Made by a program: the position numbers and the translations under genes. From Caldivirga sp. (lineage in GTDB: Archaea; Thermoproteota; Thermoprotei; Thermoproteales; Thermocladiaceae), in assembly GCF_023256255.1 (NCBI RefSeq), contig NZ_JAGDXD010000043.1, positions 62,001 through 126,000 on the forward strand: a DNA stretch of 64,000 bases, given 5' to 3'. The notes beneath the pieces are model-generated. The model searched no databases. It was given only the letters and a program-made list of their open reading frames with translations, and was not told the DNA's origin. Shown here one piece after another: positions 36,285 through 44,667 of this stretch (within the stretch, counting starts at the first letter, position 1; each line of letters begins with the position of its first letter).

Positions 36285-38131
36285 TAGAGTTCACCCCACT
36301 TACTTACCCATTCTTCAGCGTTGCCAAGGGGCTTTATTGCATTATATGGGCAAACTTGAGCGCATACTGAGCAGCCTAAGCATGAGGCTGGGTCTATTGA
36401 TGCCTTACCATTACTAAGCCTAATTATGGCTGGGCACGCTATCAAATTATAGCATATTCCACACGCCTTACATGCGTCGTAATCCACTGTGAACTTAACA
36501 ATGAGTGAACCGCGCCCCCTTGAGGCTTCTAGGGCGCACGCCCTCTTCATAACCACTACTGCTAATTCCCCATCCTTAACCTTCCCCAATGCCTCACTCA
36601 ACGTGGCCTCAGCATCCTTAACCTTGAATGGGTCAACAGTGTACACGTACTTAACCCCAATTGCCTTAGCCACACTGCCAATGTCAATAGCTTGCGTTGG
36701 GCTTGGTTGACCACCGGTCATTGCCGTAAACCTGTTATCCATTACGATGACGAGCATTGGCGCCTTATTATAGACAGCGTTAACTAAGGCTGGTAGGCCA
36801 GTGTGGAAGAACGTGGAGTCACCTATAATGGCTATAATGAATTGATTTCCACCAGTGCCTCTGAGTATACCCATGCCTAAGCCTATTGAACTACCCATGT
36901 TGGTTAGCAAGTCTTGCTCATTAAATGGTGGGTTTATGCCAAGTGAATAGCAGCCTATGTCGCCGCTGAATATTGGCTTAACCCTAGCCTTAGCGGTAGT
37001 TATCTTTAACTCATAGAATGAGGCTGCATGAGGGCAACCTGGGCAGAAGACCGGTGGCCTTGGTGGTGCTTCAATGTGTTGAGGATCATTACTTATTCTC
37101 TTTAACTCAACTCCAAGTGCCTTAGCTAAGCCTTCCTCAACATTCAATAACGTTAATTCACCAACCCTAGTGAAGAAGCCCTCAGACTTACCGTAAACTG
37201 GAACCCTAATGCCCTCATCATAGAGCACATCCTTAATCTGAAACTCAACCACTGGATCACCCTCCTCAACAACCACAACCTTATCAGAATTAGCTACTGC
37301 ATTAGCTATAAGCTTCCTAGGTAAGGGCACTGGGGTGACTACGTTAAGTGTACTGACGTGAACTTCAAGATCCCTTAAAGCCTCCTTAACGTACTTATAT
37401 GCAACGCCACTTGTAACAACTAGGACCTTACCATCATTAACGTACTCATGGGGCAGGTTCTCAACAGCATACTGAATATTTTCCCAACGTTTAATCAACT
37501 CCTCTTTAAGTTGCCTAACGTTTGATGGAACTAAAGCATGGTGTAGTGGATCCTTTAAGTAACCCTGAACGTAACTTGGCTTACCAAACTCGCATACCTT
37601 AACAGGCTCCCTAACGTGGGAAACCCTAGTAACAAGCCTCATTAAGATGGGGTGGTTAAAGCGTTGGCTCATATTCATTGATAACTTAACAAGGTCAGCC
37701 GCATTCTGTGGGCTATATGGTTCAACTACCGGAATATAAGCATGCAAACCCACCCATCTGTTATCCTGTTCATTTTGACTTGACCACATTCCAGGATCAT
37801 CAGCCGTAATAACTAGTAGGCTATTCCTAACACCCGTGTAGGCGCTAGACATGAGCGGATCCATTGCCACGTTTAAGCCAACATGCTTCATGCTGACCAA
37901 TGCCTTAGCACCAGCTAACGCTGCCCCATAAGCCACCTCATACGCTACCTTCTCGTTGCTTGACCATTCAACATAAGTTCCAGTCTCCTTAGCGTGATCA
38001 ATTATGTACTCAATTATCTCACTACTAGGTGTGCCAGGGTAGCCAGCTGCAACTGCAATGCCTGCTTCTAAAGCTGCATGCGCAACCGCATGATTACCTA
38101 ACATGAGTCTTACTGAACAATTAACCATCAT
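36284..38131 (-). CDS. iorA: Indolepyruvate:ferredoxin oxidoreductase, alpha subunit
   Basis: 615 aa. The N-terminal half is the pyrimidine-binding domain (AGYPGTPSSEIIEYI, VSMKHVGLNVAMDPLM), the middle is the thiamine-diphosphate domain (SGDIGCYSLG, IIGDSTFFHTGLPALVNAVYN), and the last 60 residues carry two 4Fe-4S motifs (CKACGICYNLIACP and CLGCSVCAQVCP). The first motif has an extra residue before its last Cys, as in IorA. A GTTTTTAAAA-type box at 38149-38160 lies about 25 nt before the start. The product aryl-acetyl-CoA could be used by the ADP-forming synthetase at 24-26 kb. Confidence 0.94.
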   Translation of the reverse strand: MMVNCSVRLMLGNHAVAHAALEAGIAVAAGYPGTPSSEIIEYIIDHAKETGTYVEWSSNEKVAYEVAYGAALAGAKALVSMKHVGLNVAMDPLMSSAYTGVRNSLLVITADDPGMWSSQNEQDNRWVGLHAYIPVVEPYSPQNAADLVKLSMNMSQRFNHPILMRLVTRVSHVREPVKVCEFGKPSYVQGYLKDPLHHALVPSNVRQLKEELIKRWENIQYAVENLPHEYVNDGKVLVVTSGVAYKYVKEALRDLEVHVSTLNVVTPVPLPRKLIANAVANSDKVVVVEEGDPVVEFQIKDVLYDEGIRVPVYGKSEGFFTRVGELTLLNVEEGLAKALGVELKRISNDPQHIEAPPRPPVFCPGCPHAASFYELKITTAKARVKPIFSGDIGCYSLGINPPFNEQDLLTNMGSSIGLGMGILRGTGGNQFIIAIIGDSTFFHTGLPALVNAVYNKAPMLVIVMDNRFTAMTGGQPSPTQAIDIGSVAKAIGVKYVYTVDPFKVKDAEATLSEALGKVKDGELAVVVMKRACALEASRGRGSLIVKFTVDYDACKACGICYNLIACPAIIRLSNGKASIDPASCLGCSVCAQVCPYNAIKPLGNAEEWVSKWGEL

Positions 38132-38278
38132 TACATAGGCAATTTACGGTTTTTAAAACTATTGCTATAAATATAGTTTATATTTCAGTACATTAAATAT
38201 ATTTAAAGGCCTTGAACTCAAGGTTCATTAAGCGTAACCTCAGTGGCGGGAAGACCCTAGGCTTAATTAAACCACAAT

Positions 38279-38341
38279 CTAAGTGAACGTTGGGTATGTG
38301 CAATGATCACTATACTGAACCTTGCTTAGGTTAAAAAGCTA
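38279..38341 (-). pseudogene. Decayed copy of the mre11 promoter and 5' end
   Basis: Read on the minus strand, this stretch aligns with the mre11 promoter and first codons at 58667-58732: the same AGCTTTTTAACCTAA box, TTCAGTAT, a GTG at 38310 and the codons for x-Ile-Ala-His. It lacks two bases after the Ala codon, so the frame is lost, and no mre11 sequence continues beyond the CACTTAG block. The similarity extends about 25 nt further upstream with more mismatches. It lies between the divergent iorA and mobB starts. Confidence 0.6.
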
Positions 38342-38376
38342 TAATTAATTAACTTCTCAGGAACCCTCACTAGGTG

Positions 38377-38880
38377 ATGTTAATGGTTTCAATTATTGCG
38401 GTTATTGGTTTCAGGAAGTCTGGTAAAACAACCATAATTAGGGAACTCTTACATTCACTGGGGGATAAGGTGGTCATTATTAAGGATATTCATGATTATG
38501 GGCAGGAATTCGACTCAAGGAATAAGGATACGTGGATTTTCTCAAGGGAAGGCGCCTATGCCGTTGTTGGTCTAGCCCCAGACAAGACTCACATACTAGT
38601 TAACTCACCCATTGAGCTTAATGAGGTTATTCAACTAACGTTAAATGTGGTTAAACCAAGGTATGTGATACTAGAGGGCTTTAAGAATAAGATTAAGGAT
38701 AGGAGTGATGTTATTAAAATAATCACGCTTAGGAGTATTGATGAATTAAGTGAGCTGGCTAATGGCGTTAAACCACCCATGCTAGTATACTGTGGCTTCT
38801 GCGGATGTAACATTAACGGCTGTATTAGTAGCATGGATCAATTGGTTAATGCGGTTTTAAGGATAATTAACGAGCATTAA
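38377..38880 (+). CDS. mobB: Molybdopterin-guanine dinucleotide biosynthesis adapter MobB
   Basis: 167 aa GTP-binding P-loop protein (GFRKSGKTT near the N-terminus, then VIIKDIHDYGQEFDSRNKDT). MobB assists MobA in attaching GMP to molybdopterin. A Cys-rich stretch near the C-terminus (YCGFCGCNINGC) is unusual and could bind metal. Three start candidates lie within 9 nt (GTG 38374, ATG 38377, ATG 38383); I choose the first ATG. It opens the molybdenum/tungsten island and converges with tatA, the two stops being 1 nt apart. Confidence 0.88.
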   Translation: MLMVSIIAVIGFRKSGKTTIIRELLHSLGDKVVIIKDIHDYGQEFDSRNKDTWIFSREGAYAVVGLAPDKTHILVNSPIELNEVIQLTLNVVKPRYVILEGFKNKIKDRSDVIKIITLRSIDELSELANGVKPPMLVYCGFCGCNINGCISSMDQLVNAVLRIINEH

Positions 38881-38881
38881 C

Positions 38882-39229
38882 TCATTGAGAACCCTTACTA
38901 CGCATTGACTCAATCTCCTTCTTTAATTGTTCTATTTGCTTTCTTAACTCCTCAACCTCCTTATCCTTGCTGGACTGCCCATTATTAGTTTGAGCATTCT
39001 GTTGAACCACGGCTTGGGTATTCTGGTTAACCTGGGGTGGTGACTGGGGTTCTGTTGTTAGTTGCCTAAGCTCCCTCTCAACTTCAACCTGGCCCTTCTT
39101 AAACTCCCCCACAGCCCTACCCAAAGCCCTAAATAACTCAGGTACCTTATTGTATCCACCGAAGAGTATAAGCACCACCGCTATTACTATGACCCAGTCC
39201 CAAATGCTCCCAATCATACCTATCAACAC
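38882..39229 (-). CDS. tatA: Twin-arginine translocase subunit TatA
   Basis: 115 aa: short N-terminus, one membrane helix (IWDWVIVIAVVLILFGGYNK), the amphipathic helix ELFRALGRAVGEFKKG, then a Gln/Asn-rich linker and a charged coiled coil (VEELRKQIEQLKKEIESM). It forms the pore of the Tat system that exports folded proteins. The catalytic subunit at 45.7 kb has a twin-arginine signal, so the location inside the same island makes sense. TatC is not in the window. The Q/N-rich tail is longer than in many TatA proteins. Confidence 0.9.
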   Translation of the reverse strand: MLIGMIGSIWDWVIVIAVVLILFGGYNKVPELFRALGRAVGEFKKGQVEVERELRQLTTEPQSPPQVNQNTQAVVQQNAQTNNGQSSKDKEVEELRKQIEQLKKEIESMRSKGSQ

Positions 39230-39443
39230 TAAATAATGTTATCTAGTTAATAAACCTTACTTTCATGTGCTTGATAACTTCAATTAACTTAACTAGGCCC
39301 CCTCTCCATTTCAATTTCAATAGTTTACTAATATACCTTAGAAGCAGTTTAACAATTACCTCTTAACTTCCTCACTGAGTAAATAATGCTAATTGAGTCT
39401 TCCTTAACTTAATTAGTGAATTAAGAGTTGCATCTTTAAGTCA

Positions 39444-40274
39444 TTAGCTTACCCATTTATGTTTACCCAACACATGTCTTAATATCTCTATTATGGTTAA
39501 CGCAATTATTGACATTAATAATGTTGCTGCTGCATAACCCAGTGCAGGTTCTAGTCCATAAGTCTCATAGTAGTACCAAACTAGAACTGATGCTGGATAA
39601 ACGTAGTTAAACAGAGGTGGTGCAATAACATAATACGCTACCAATACTACTGAACCAAATTCACTAATTGCCCTAGCCCAAGCAAGTAGGTATGATTCAA
39701 TTAGTTCGCTTAGCGTCATTGGTACTATTAGCCTAATGAAGACACCAAACTTACTTATGCCTGCAATAAGACCCACATCCTCGTACACTGGGTCTATTCG
39801 TTCAAAAACCTGCACCAGTGAACCTGTTATTATTGGTGAGGACACCATGAAGTAAGCCATCACTAGTCCTAGAATTGAGTTAATAACCGGTAAGCGTTTA
39901 ATTAACGGTATTGGTGAAAGTGGGGAAACCATTAGGAGTATTGCCAGGCCAATAACGGTATGCGGTATTGTCATTGGTGATGATAATAGTGCGGAAACAA
40001 TCCTACTAGCCCAACTTGGGATCATGCCTCTAGCTAATGCGTAGGCTGTAGGTGCACCAATAAGTAGGCCTAATGCAGCGGCAATCATAGCGCCTGTAAA
40101 CGTTAATGTTAGGCTTTGAGTAAACTGAGGTCTAGTAAATAATGACACTATGTTGATTGGATCCATGAGGCCCACATAGAGCAATGCGAATACTGGGGTC
40201 AGTAGCACGATAAGCATGGTCGCTATTACGGCATGAAATGGTGCATTATCCTTATCCACCGTAAACCACCTCAC
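39444..40274 (-). CDS. wtpB: Tungstate/molybdate ABC transporter permease
   Basis: 276 aa with about six membrane helices and the permease EAA-type loop (ISEFGSVVLVAYYVIAPPLF, preceded by EDVGLIAGISKFGVFIRLI). The sequence is ModB/WtpB-like. Its start lies 23 nt inside the end of the binding-protein gene, so they form an operon. The assignment to tungstate or molybdate rests on sequence type and on the molybdopterin genes around it; sulfate or another oxyanion is possible. Confidence 0.82.
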   Translation of the reverse strand: MRWFTVDKDNAPFHAVIATMLIVLLTPVFALLYVGLMDPINIVSLFTRPQFTQSLTLTFTGAMIAAALGLLIGAPTAYALARGMIPSWASRIVSALLSSPMTIPHTVIGLAILLMVSPLSPIPLIKRLPVINSILGLVMAYFMVSSPIITGSLVQVFERIDPVYEDVGLIAGISKFGVFIRLIVPMTLSELIESYLLAWARAISEFGSVVLVAYYVIAPPLFNYVYPASVLVWYYYETYGLEPALGYAAATLLMSIIALTIIEILRHVLGKHKWVS

Positions 40275-41343
40275 TTGAATTAAGCAATAGCCTCAATTCC
40301 TTAGGAACCTGCGTTAAATTACCATAAAGTATAGCCGGCTTTAATGGTGTTATACTAAGCATCTTCATTAGTTCACGGCCTCTATGAGAGATTAGAAAAA
40401 GTATAAGCTTCGCCGCCTCATCCTTATGCGGATACTTGGATGGGATCGTTAACGCTAATTGTATGGGCGCTCCCTTAATTAAGTAAGGTTTACCATTAAC
40501 GGTAATTGTTACTGATGCATTTGAATACACGTTACTGTACCTTGGATCCCCCAGATTAACCAAAGGAGGTAATGGGAAGTAAGGTAGATTAGCAGTCTCG
40601 GCTGAGGATTTATATATTGCAATATCAAACCAAACATCACCAAGCTGCAGCAAACCTATTAACTGACTTCCTGCTAACACCTCATATACTTTATTACTCT
40701 TATTAAGCTCATTGAGTAAATCAATATAGTAGTACTTACCATTGCCTGAGTACATCCCTATAAGTTGGAAAACCATTAATGCTCTATACCCCTCTGGGTC
40801 AGTATTGGGGTTCGATGTTCCAATTAAGTAAGCGCCTTGGCTCTCAGCTAGGTTTATTACCTTATTAGAGAACATTAGTTTAATGAACTTCATAGTTATG
40901 TTTATGGCCAATGAGTAATTGCTCTCGTTAAGCGCCTTCTCCTCCTCAATGGTTAGGTTTCTGACTTCATACAACAGTGGCCTGGGAAGTTTAGGTGAAT
41001 AGGCTATAACCATTTCATCTCCTGCAATCGCAATGTACCAACTGGCATCATGAGCTGGATACAGTATTGAGGTTAGGATGTATGGATCAATGGAAGCGTA
41101 TATAGCGTAGTAACTTGGATTCAGTAGTACTTGCCTAGCTGCCTGAACAGACCCCATTCCAGTAACTGCAACTGGAATACCAGCTTCAGTGCCGGATTCA
41201 TTAAATAATTCTGCGTAAAGGGATGCGCATATTACTGGTAACCTAGCTTGACCTTGTGATTTAGCATGATTGAGTATGCTATAAATTCCAATACTTAATC
41301 CAAGTATTATCAAAAGAAGGATCACGATTACTGTTAGTTTCAT
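40252..41343 (-). CDS. wtpA: Oxyanion-binding protein of the tungstate/molybdate transporter
   Basis: 363 aa extracytoplasmic solute-binding protein. An N-terminal membrane helix (LTVIVILLLIILGLSIGIYS) anchors or exports it. The blocks VICASLYAELF, GMGSVQAARQVLLNP and ASIDPYIL follow the pattern of WtpA/ModA proteins, in which Ser residues bind the oxyanion. A second lobe begins near 150. It carries its own promoter region with two inverted repeats (41397-41470). Confidence 0.75.
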   Translation of the reverse strand: MKLTVIVILLLIILGLSIGIYSILNHAKSQGQARLPVICASLYAELFNESGTEAGIPVAVTGMGSVQAARQVLLNPSYYAIYASIDPYILTSILYPAHDASWYIAIAGDEMVIAYSPKLPRPLLYEVRNLTIEEEKALNESNYSLAINITMKFIKLMFSNKVINLAESQGAYLIGTSNPNTDPEGYRALMVFQLIGMYSGNGKYYYIDLLNELNKSNKVYEVLAGSQLIGLLQLGDVWFDIAIYKSSAETANLPYFPLPPLVNLGDPRYSNVYSNASVTITVNGKPYLIKGAPIQLALTIPSKYPHKDEAAKLILFLISHRGRELMKMLSITPLKPAILYGNLTQVPKELRLLLNSSEVVYGG

Positions 41344-41396
41344 AGGTATTTAGAAATGGTACTACACTTATTAGATTTGCTCTTATTTGATTAAAA

Positions 41397-41418
41397 AATT
41401 TTCATATATTTGAAAATT
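41397..41418. promoter_or_regulatory. Operator-like inverted repeat 1 upstream of wtpA
   Basis: AATTTTCA-TATATT-TGAAAATT: 8-bp arms with a 6-nt centre, beginning 54 nt before the wtpA start (41343). Together with the second copy it sits in a 53-54-bp direct duplication that also includes TTTGCTCTTATTT. Confidence 0.5.
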
Positions 41419-41452
41419 ACTTTTTAATTTTGCTCTTATTTTATTGAAAGAA

Positions 41453-41470
41453 TTTTCAAATGCATGAAAA
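41453..41470. promoter_or_regulatory. Operator-like inverted repeat 2 upstream of wtpA
   Basis: TTTTCA-AATGCA-TGAAAA, the same arms with a different centre, 54 bp (about five helical turns) from copy 1. Conserved arms with a drifting centre fit a dimeric regulator site. Confidence 0.5.
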
Positions 41471-41529
41471 ATAACGGTAGTTTACATGTGCACTTAAAAA
41501 CTCCGTTCCTTTGGGATGAGGAATGAGTT

Positions 41530-41898
41530 AGATTGAAAACTTTAAGGCACATTAATGCTCACCATAGGCTTAAGAGAGATGACTTAGGGCAACTAGCCTT
41601 GAAGTTAGGAAGAAGCGCCTCTAAATGCTGTATATCAGGGAATTCTTTGGAACTAAGGGTAAGCTCCTAAAGGCATACACTTCAAGGATGTGGCAAGGTA
41701 TGGTTACATTGTTAGTGACATAGCACTTAAATAATAAAGCGTTCAAATTGCTCAAAATGCTGGCTAATTAATCGCATGGACTTAAACGCAAGCATAAGTA
41801 TTCTAAGGAATGCAGGGGTAGGAGCCATATTAAATTACTTGCAGAGTCTTGACCTAAAGGGTAATGTAGCCCACATGGCTGCTATTAGTGGTCCTTAA
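41530..41898 (+). pseudogene. Decayed IS605-type tnpB C-terminal region
   Basis: Joining frames across single-base gains and losses gives a TnpB zinc-ribbon end: YTSRM, then (with one base dropped) CARYGYIVSDIAL, then NNKAFK and, with one extra base skipped, CSKCG, and finally RMDLNASISILRNAG in frame to a TAA at 41896-41898. This matches the typical order YTSRxC..., FxCxxCG, DRDLNAAINILR. Stop codons and shifts occur throughout, so no functional nuclease is left. The relic lies between wtpA and the ATPase gene and probably split their operon. No TAM-side or hairpin end was recognised. Confidence 0.7.
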
Positions 41899-42983
41899 AT
41901 GTTAACTACTGCGAAACCACAGTTATCATGACTTTTATCTAATTCCCCATTATTTAATTTAAATACCAATACTTTATTCTTCTTAGCTAATACTACTACC
42001 CCATCTCCTACACGGTATAATTGATTAAACGCAGCTTTAATATAGTATCCATTAATATCAATGACCATTAATGGTTCATTGTCTTGGATTTCAATAGCCT
42101 TAACAACCCCTATTCCTATCTTAACATAGTTTTCATCAACATGGTGACTACTACTTAGGATTATGTCCCTGGGTCTAATGCCTAGGTACACTGTAGTACT
42201 CTCGTGGTTACAGTAATTGAGTATTGTTGCCTTAATTATGTTTAAGTTACCTATTGCATTAGCTACATCTATTGATTGTGGTTCATCATATACCTTAGCT
42301 GGTTCATCCACTTGAATAATCCTGCCTTTAATTAACATGGCTGTCCTATCCGCTAGATTAAGTACATCATCTGGATCATGGCTCACTAATACAGTGGTTA
42401 TATTGAATTGCCTCTGAATGTTTTTAACCAAAATCCTTGCTATTGTCCTAAGCTTAATGTCAAGGTTTGTGAAGGGTTCATCAATGAGCAATATGTAAGG
42501 ATTACTTATAAGGGCTCTAGCTAACGCAACCCTCTGCTGCTGGCCACTCGACAATTGGTTAGGGTACCTATTGAGTATATCGTTGATCTCAAGCACTTCA
42601 GCAATATGCCTAACGGCATTACGTATTTCGTTTTTAGGAACGTGCTTAATCTTTAGGGGGAGAGCTATGTTATCGAAGATTGTCATATGTGGATAAAGAC
42701 CCCAATTCTGGAAAACCACCCCTACCCTCCTCTCAGCAGGGGGAACAATCACACCCTTCTCGGAAGAAGTCACGAGCTCATTATCTATCCAAACTTCTCC
42801 ACTTGTAGGCTTCTCTAAACCGGCTATAATCCTTAGAAGGGTTGTTTTACCACTACCACTTGGGCCAAATAATGAGAAGAATTCACCATGGTTTATTACT
42901 AAGTTAACGTTATCTAAGGCGATTACTTGACCCTTATTACTCCTAAATACTTTAGATAACTTTCTCAGTTCAATCTTAGGCAT
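41895..42983 (-). CDS. wtpC: Oxyanion ABC transporter ATPase
   Basis: 362 aa. ATPase domain: Walker A GPSGSGKTT, signature LSSGQQQRVA, Walker B YILLIDEPF. The C-terminal 110 residues form a TOBE/MOP-type domain (YLGIRPRDIILSS, VKIGIGVVKAIEIQDNEP) that often senses the oxyanion. It would power wtpB/wtpA 39.4-41.3 kb. Its stop overlaps the end of the tnpB relic, which separates it from its partners. A TTATATTTTTAAG box near 43010-43022 precedes the ATG by about 30 nt, so it has its own promoter. Confidence 0.85.
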   Translation of the reverse strand: MPKIELRKLSKVFRSNKGQVIALDNVNLVINHGEFFSLFGPSGSGKTTLLRIIAGLEKPTSGEVWIDNELVTSSEKGVIVPPAERRVGVVFQNWGLYPHMTIFDNIALPLKIKHVPKNEIRNAVRHIAEVLEINDILNRYPNQLSSGQQQRVALARALISNPYILLIDEPFTNLDIKLRTIARILVKNIQRQFNITTVLVSHDPDDVLNLADRTAMLIKGRIIQVDEPAKVYDEPQSIDVANAIGNLNIIKATILNYCNHESTTVYLGIRPRDIILSSSHHVDENYVKIGIGVVKAIEIQDNEPLMVIDINGYYIKAAFNQLYRVGDGVVVLAKKNKVLVFKLNNGELDKSHDNCGFAVVNI

Positions 42984-43123
42984 TCAATATTGATGTCCAA
43001 TAGCTAGACTTATATTTTTAAGCATGTCAAATCAATAACCTGATTTCATTGAATTGTATTGGTGTTATGTATGAAACATTATGGGGTATGGTGTCATGTT
43101 TTCTTTTGCTTCTTGGGGTTAGG

Positions 43124-43130
43124 TTTTTAA
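43124..43130 (+). promoter_or_regulatory. TATA-like box of rpl18e
   Basis: TTTTTAA centred about 29 nt before the GTG at 43156, which helps choose that start over the ATG at 43135. Confidence 0.4.
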
Positions 43131-43155
43131 GAGTATGGTTTATTGGATTTTTCTT

Positions 43156-43515
43156 GTGGTGTTTGGGTCTAGTAATAGGTATCTTAGGATGACTGTTAGG
43201 TTTCTTGAGGTGGCGCATAGGCGGTATAATGTGGGGCTCTGGGCTACTGTGGCTGTTTTGCTTAGTAGGCCTAGGAGGGGTAGGGTTGTTGTTAATGTTG
43301 GTGAGTTGAATAGGCTTCTTAATGATGGTGATGTGGCTGTTGTTCCAGGTAAGGTTCTTGGGGATGGTGAATTAAGTAAAAGGGTAACGGTGGCTGCTTG
43401 GGCCTTCTCTAAAACAGCCATTAGTAAGATTAAGGCTAATGGAGGCGAGGCCCTAAGCATCCCGGAGCTTGTTAGGAGAATGCCTAAGCCAAGCGGCGTT
43501 AAGATAATCACTTAA
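43156..43515 (+). CDS. rpl18e: 50S ribosomal protein L18e
   Basis: 119 aa. Diagnostic blocks are VVVNVGELNRLLNDGDVAVV, PGKVLGDGELSKRVTVAAWA and the end GVKII of the L18e/L15 family. It binds the large subunit rRNA. The frame is open back to an ATG at 43135, but L18e proteins start just before the NxxLxxxIRxL-like segment (here NRYLRMTVRFLEV), so the GTG at 43156 or 43159 is more likely. In many archaea the gene heads an L13-S9 operon; here it is alone. Confidence 0.92.
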   Translation: MVFGSSNRYLRMTVRFLEVAHRRYNVGLWATVAVLLSRPRRGRVVVNVGELNRLLNDGDVAVVPGKVLGDGELSKRVTVAAWAFSKTAISKIKANGGEALSIPELVRRMPKPSGVKIIT

Positions 43516-43651
43516 CAATCATCGACCCCCTCAACCTCCTAATCTCCTCATCCCTAACAGCCTTCCTCCTAGCCCCCTCCTCAAAAAGCCCCCTCTCATA
43601 ATCATTAATAGGCTGGTATTGGGTACATGATAGGAATAGTAATGGCAACAT
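43508..43651 (-). CDS. Small lipoprotein-like or membrane ORF
   Basis: 47 aa from the ATG at 43651 (56 aa if a TTG at 43678 is used). It starts with a hydrophobic stretch ending in a lipobox-like LFLSC, then a charged helix (DYERGLFEEGARRKAVRDEE). The codon use is purine-rich like that of real genes here. The stop overlaps the rpl18e stop by 8 nt on the other strand. The frame stays hydrophobic and open further upstream, so the true start is uncertain. I recognise no family. Confidence 0.4.
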   Translation of the reverse strand: MLPLLFLSCTQYQPINDYERGLFEEGARRKAVRDEEIRRLRGSMIVK

Positions 43652-43799
43652 TATACATAATAAGCATAATAATAACAATAATATAGAGAAAGGTAATGCG
43701 AAGAGAAAAGATATAATTAATAAGTATTGATATGAAAAATAATATTAATGTCATATTTTTGACTTAATAGGTTAAAAATATACCGCTTACTGCATATAA

Positions 43800-44567
43800 G
43801 TGACCAGTGTGGTTAATCATATTGTTGGTATGATGCTTGACCCAGTACATATACTTATACTCAGGTATTTAATATTGGGGCCTAGAGGTAATCATTTGAA
43901 TTCTGATGTATCGCTGTATAAGATATCATTAATGGAGAATCAGAGCATAGCAACATTATATAGGAGGGCACTGGAGCTTCTTAATTATGGTCTCTTAATA
44001 AGGGTTAATAGGGGTAATTACATTGCAACCACTAAGGCATACTTCATTATTCTTTCCCTATATTTATCTAAGAGTGGTCTTGTTGATGATGAATTAGCCA
44101 TGGCAAGTTTAAGAAAGCTTAAGCAAGCTTGGTATCTTGAGGAGTTTAATGATGAGGAGGTTTTAAACTACGTTAAATTACTAATCAAAGGAGCTGAAAG
44201 AAGACGCATAAGCCTTGTTAATGTTTGTACAGATTCATTCTCACGTACAGTAGTAATAATATTGCCTGACAAACTTAAGAAGAAGCCAATGATTGATGCA
44301 ATAGGTGACTTCATTAATGATATGCAGTTAGTTAAGGCATCAGAGAGGGTGATCGCTAAGGCTCTCCTGGAGTTCTTCCCCACAATTACGTTAAACGATG
44401 GTTGCGAGGCAGCAATAGCAATATGGGGGCAGCAGAACCGTGGTATTAGGTATAGGGTGCTTGCATTGAAGTGCAGAATGCATGGGTACACTTTAGGCGA
44501 ATGCCCTGTGGCCAGTAACTTAATAGGAATGATGCTTAGTAGCCATTTAAATATTTCTAAGTCTTGA
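43800..44567 (+). CDS. Winged-helix regulator next to the reductase operon
   Basis: 255 aa from a GTG. Residues 10-80 resemble a winged helix (VHILILRYLILGPRGNHLNS, LYRRALELLNYGLLIRVNRG). Residues 140-255 form a second domain with alternating strands and helices and four Cys (KCRMHGYTLGECPVASN among them), which could bind a metal or FeS cluster. It points toward the reductase operon 100 nt downstream, so it is a candidate redox or sulfur-responsive regulator; inference from position. An A/T box (TTAAAAATATACC) lies at 43772-43784, about 22 nt before the GTG. Confidence 0.68.
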   Translation: MTSVVNHIVGMMLDPVHILILRYLILGPRGNHLNSDVSLYKISLMENQSIATLYRRALELLNYGLLIRVNRGNYIATTKAYFIILSLYLSKSGLVDDELAMASLRKLKQAWYLEEFNDEEVLNYVKLLIKGAERRRISLVNVCTDSFSRTVVIILPDKLKKKPMIDAIGDFINDMQLVKASERVIAKALLEFFPTITLNDGCEAAIAIWGQQNRGIRYRVLALKCRMHGYTLGECPVASNLIGMMLSSHLNISKS

Positions 44568-44667
44568 AAGGAAATCCCCTGAACCTAAAAATAAATGATG
44601 TACCTATTCTTCACAGGTTAGAAAGCAAGGTTTAATGAGTTCTTAGCTATCATTTAAGCGAAACCTT

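Larger units (their letters stand above)
41376..41480. repeat. Two-copy direct duplication, 53-54-bp period
   Basis: TTTGCTCTTATTT at 41376 recurs at 41429, followed in both copies by ATT(A/G)AA(A/-) and the inverted repeat. Copies differ at several bases, so the duplication is not recent. Most of the gap 41344-41894 is made of this duplication and the tnpB relic. Confidence 0.6.

Noticed and set aside
44580-44640. Possible box C/D RNA (CTGA then AATGATGTA) before the reductase operon
   Set aside because: Boxes are in the wrong order and spacing and no terminal stem was found.
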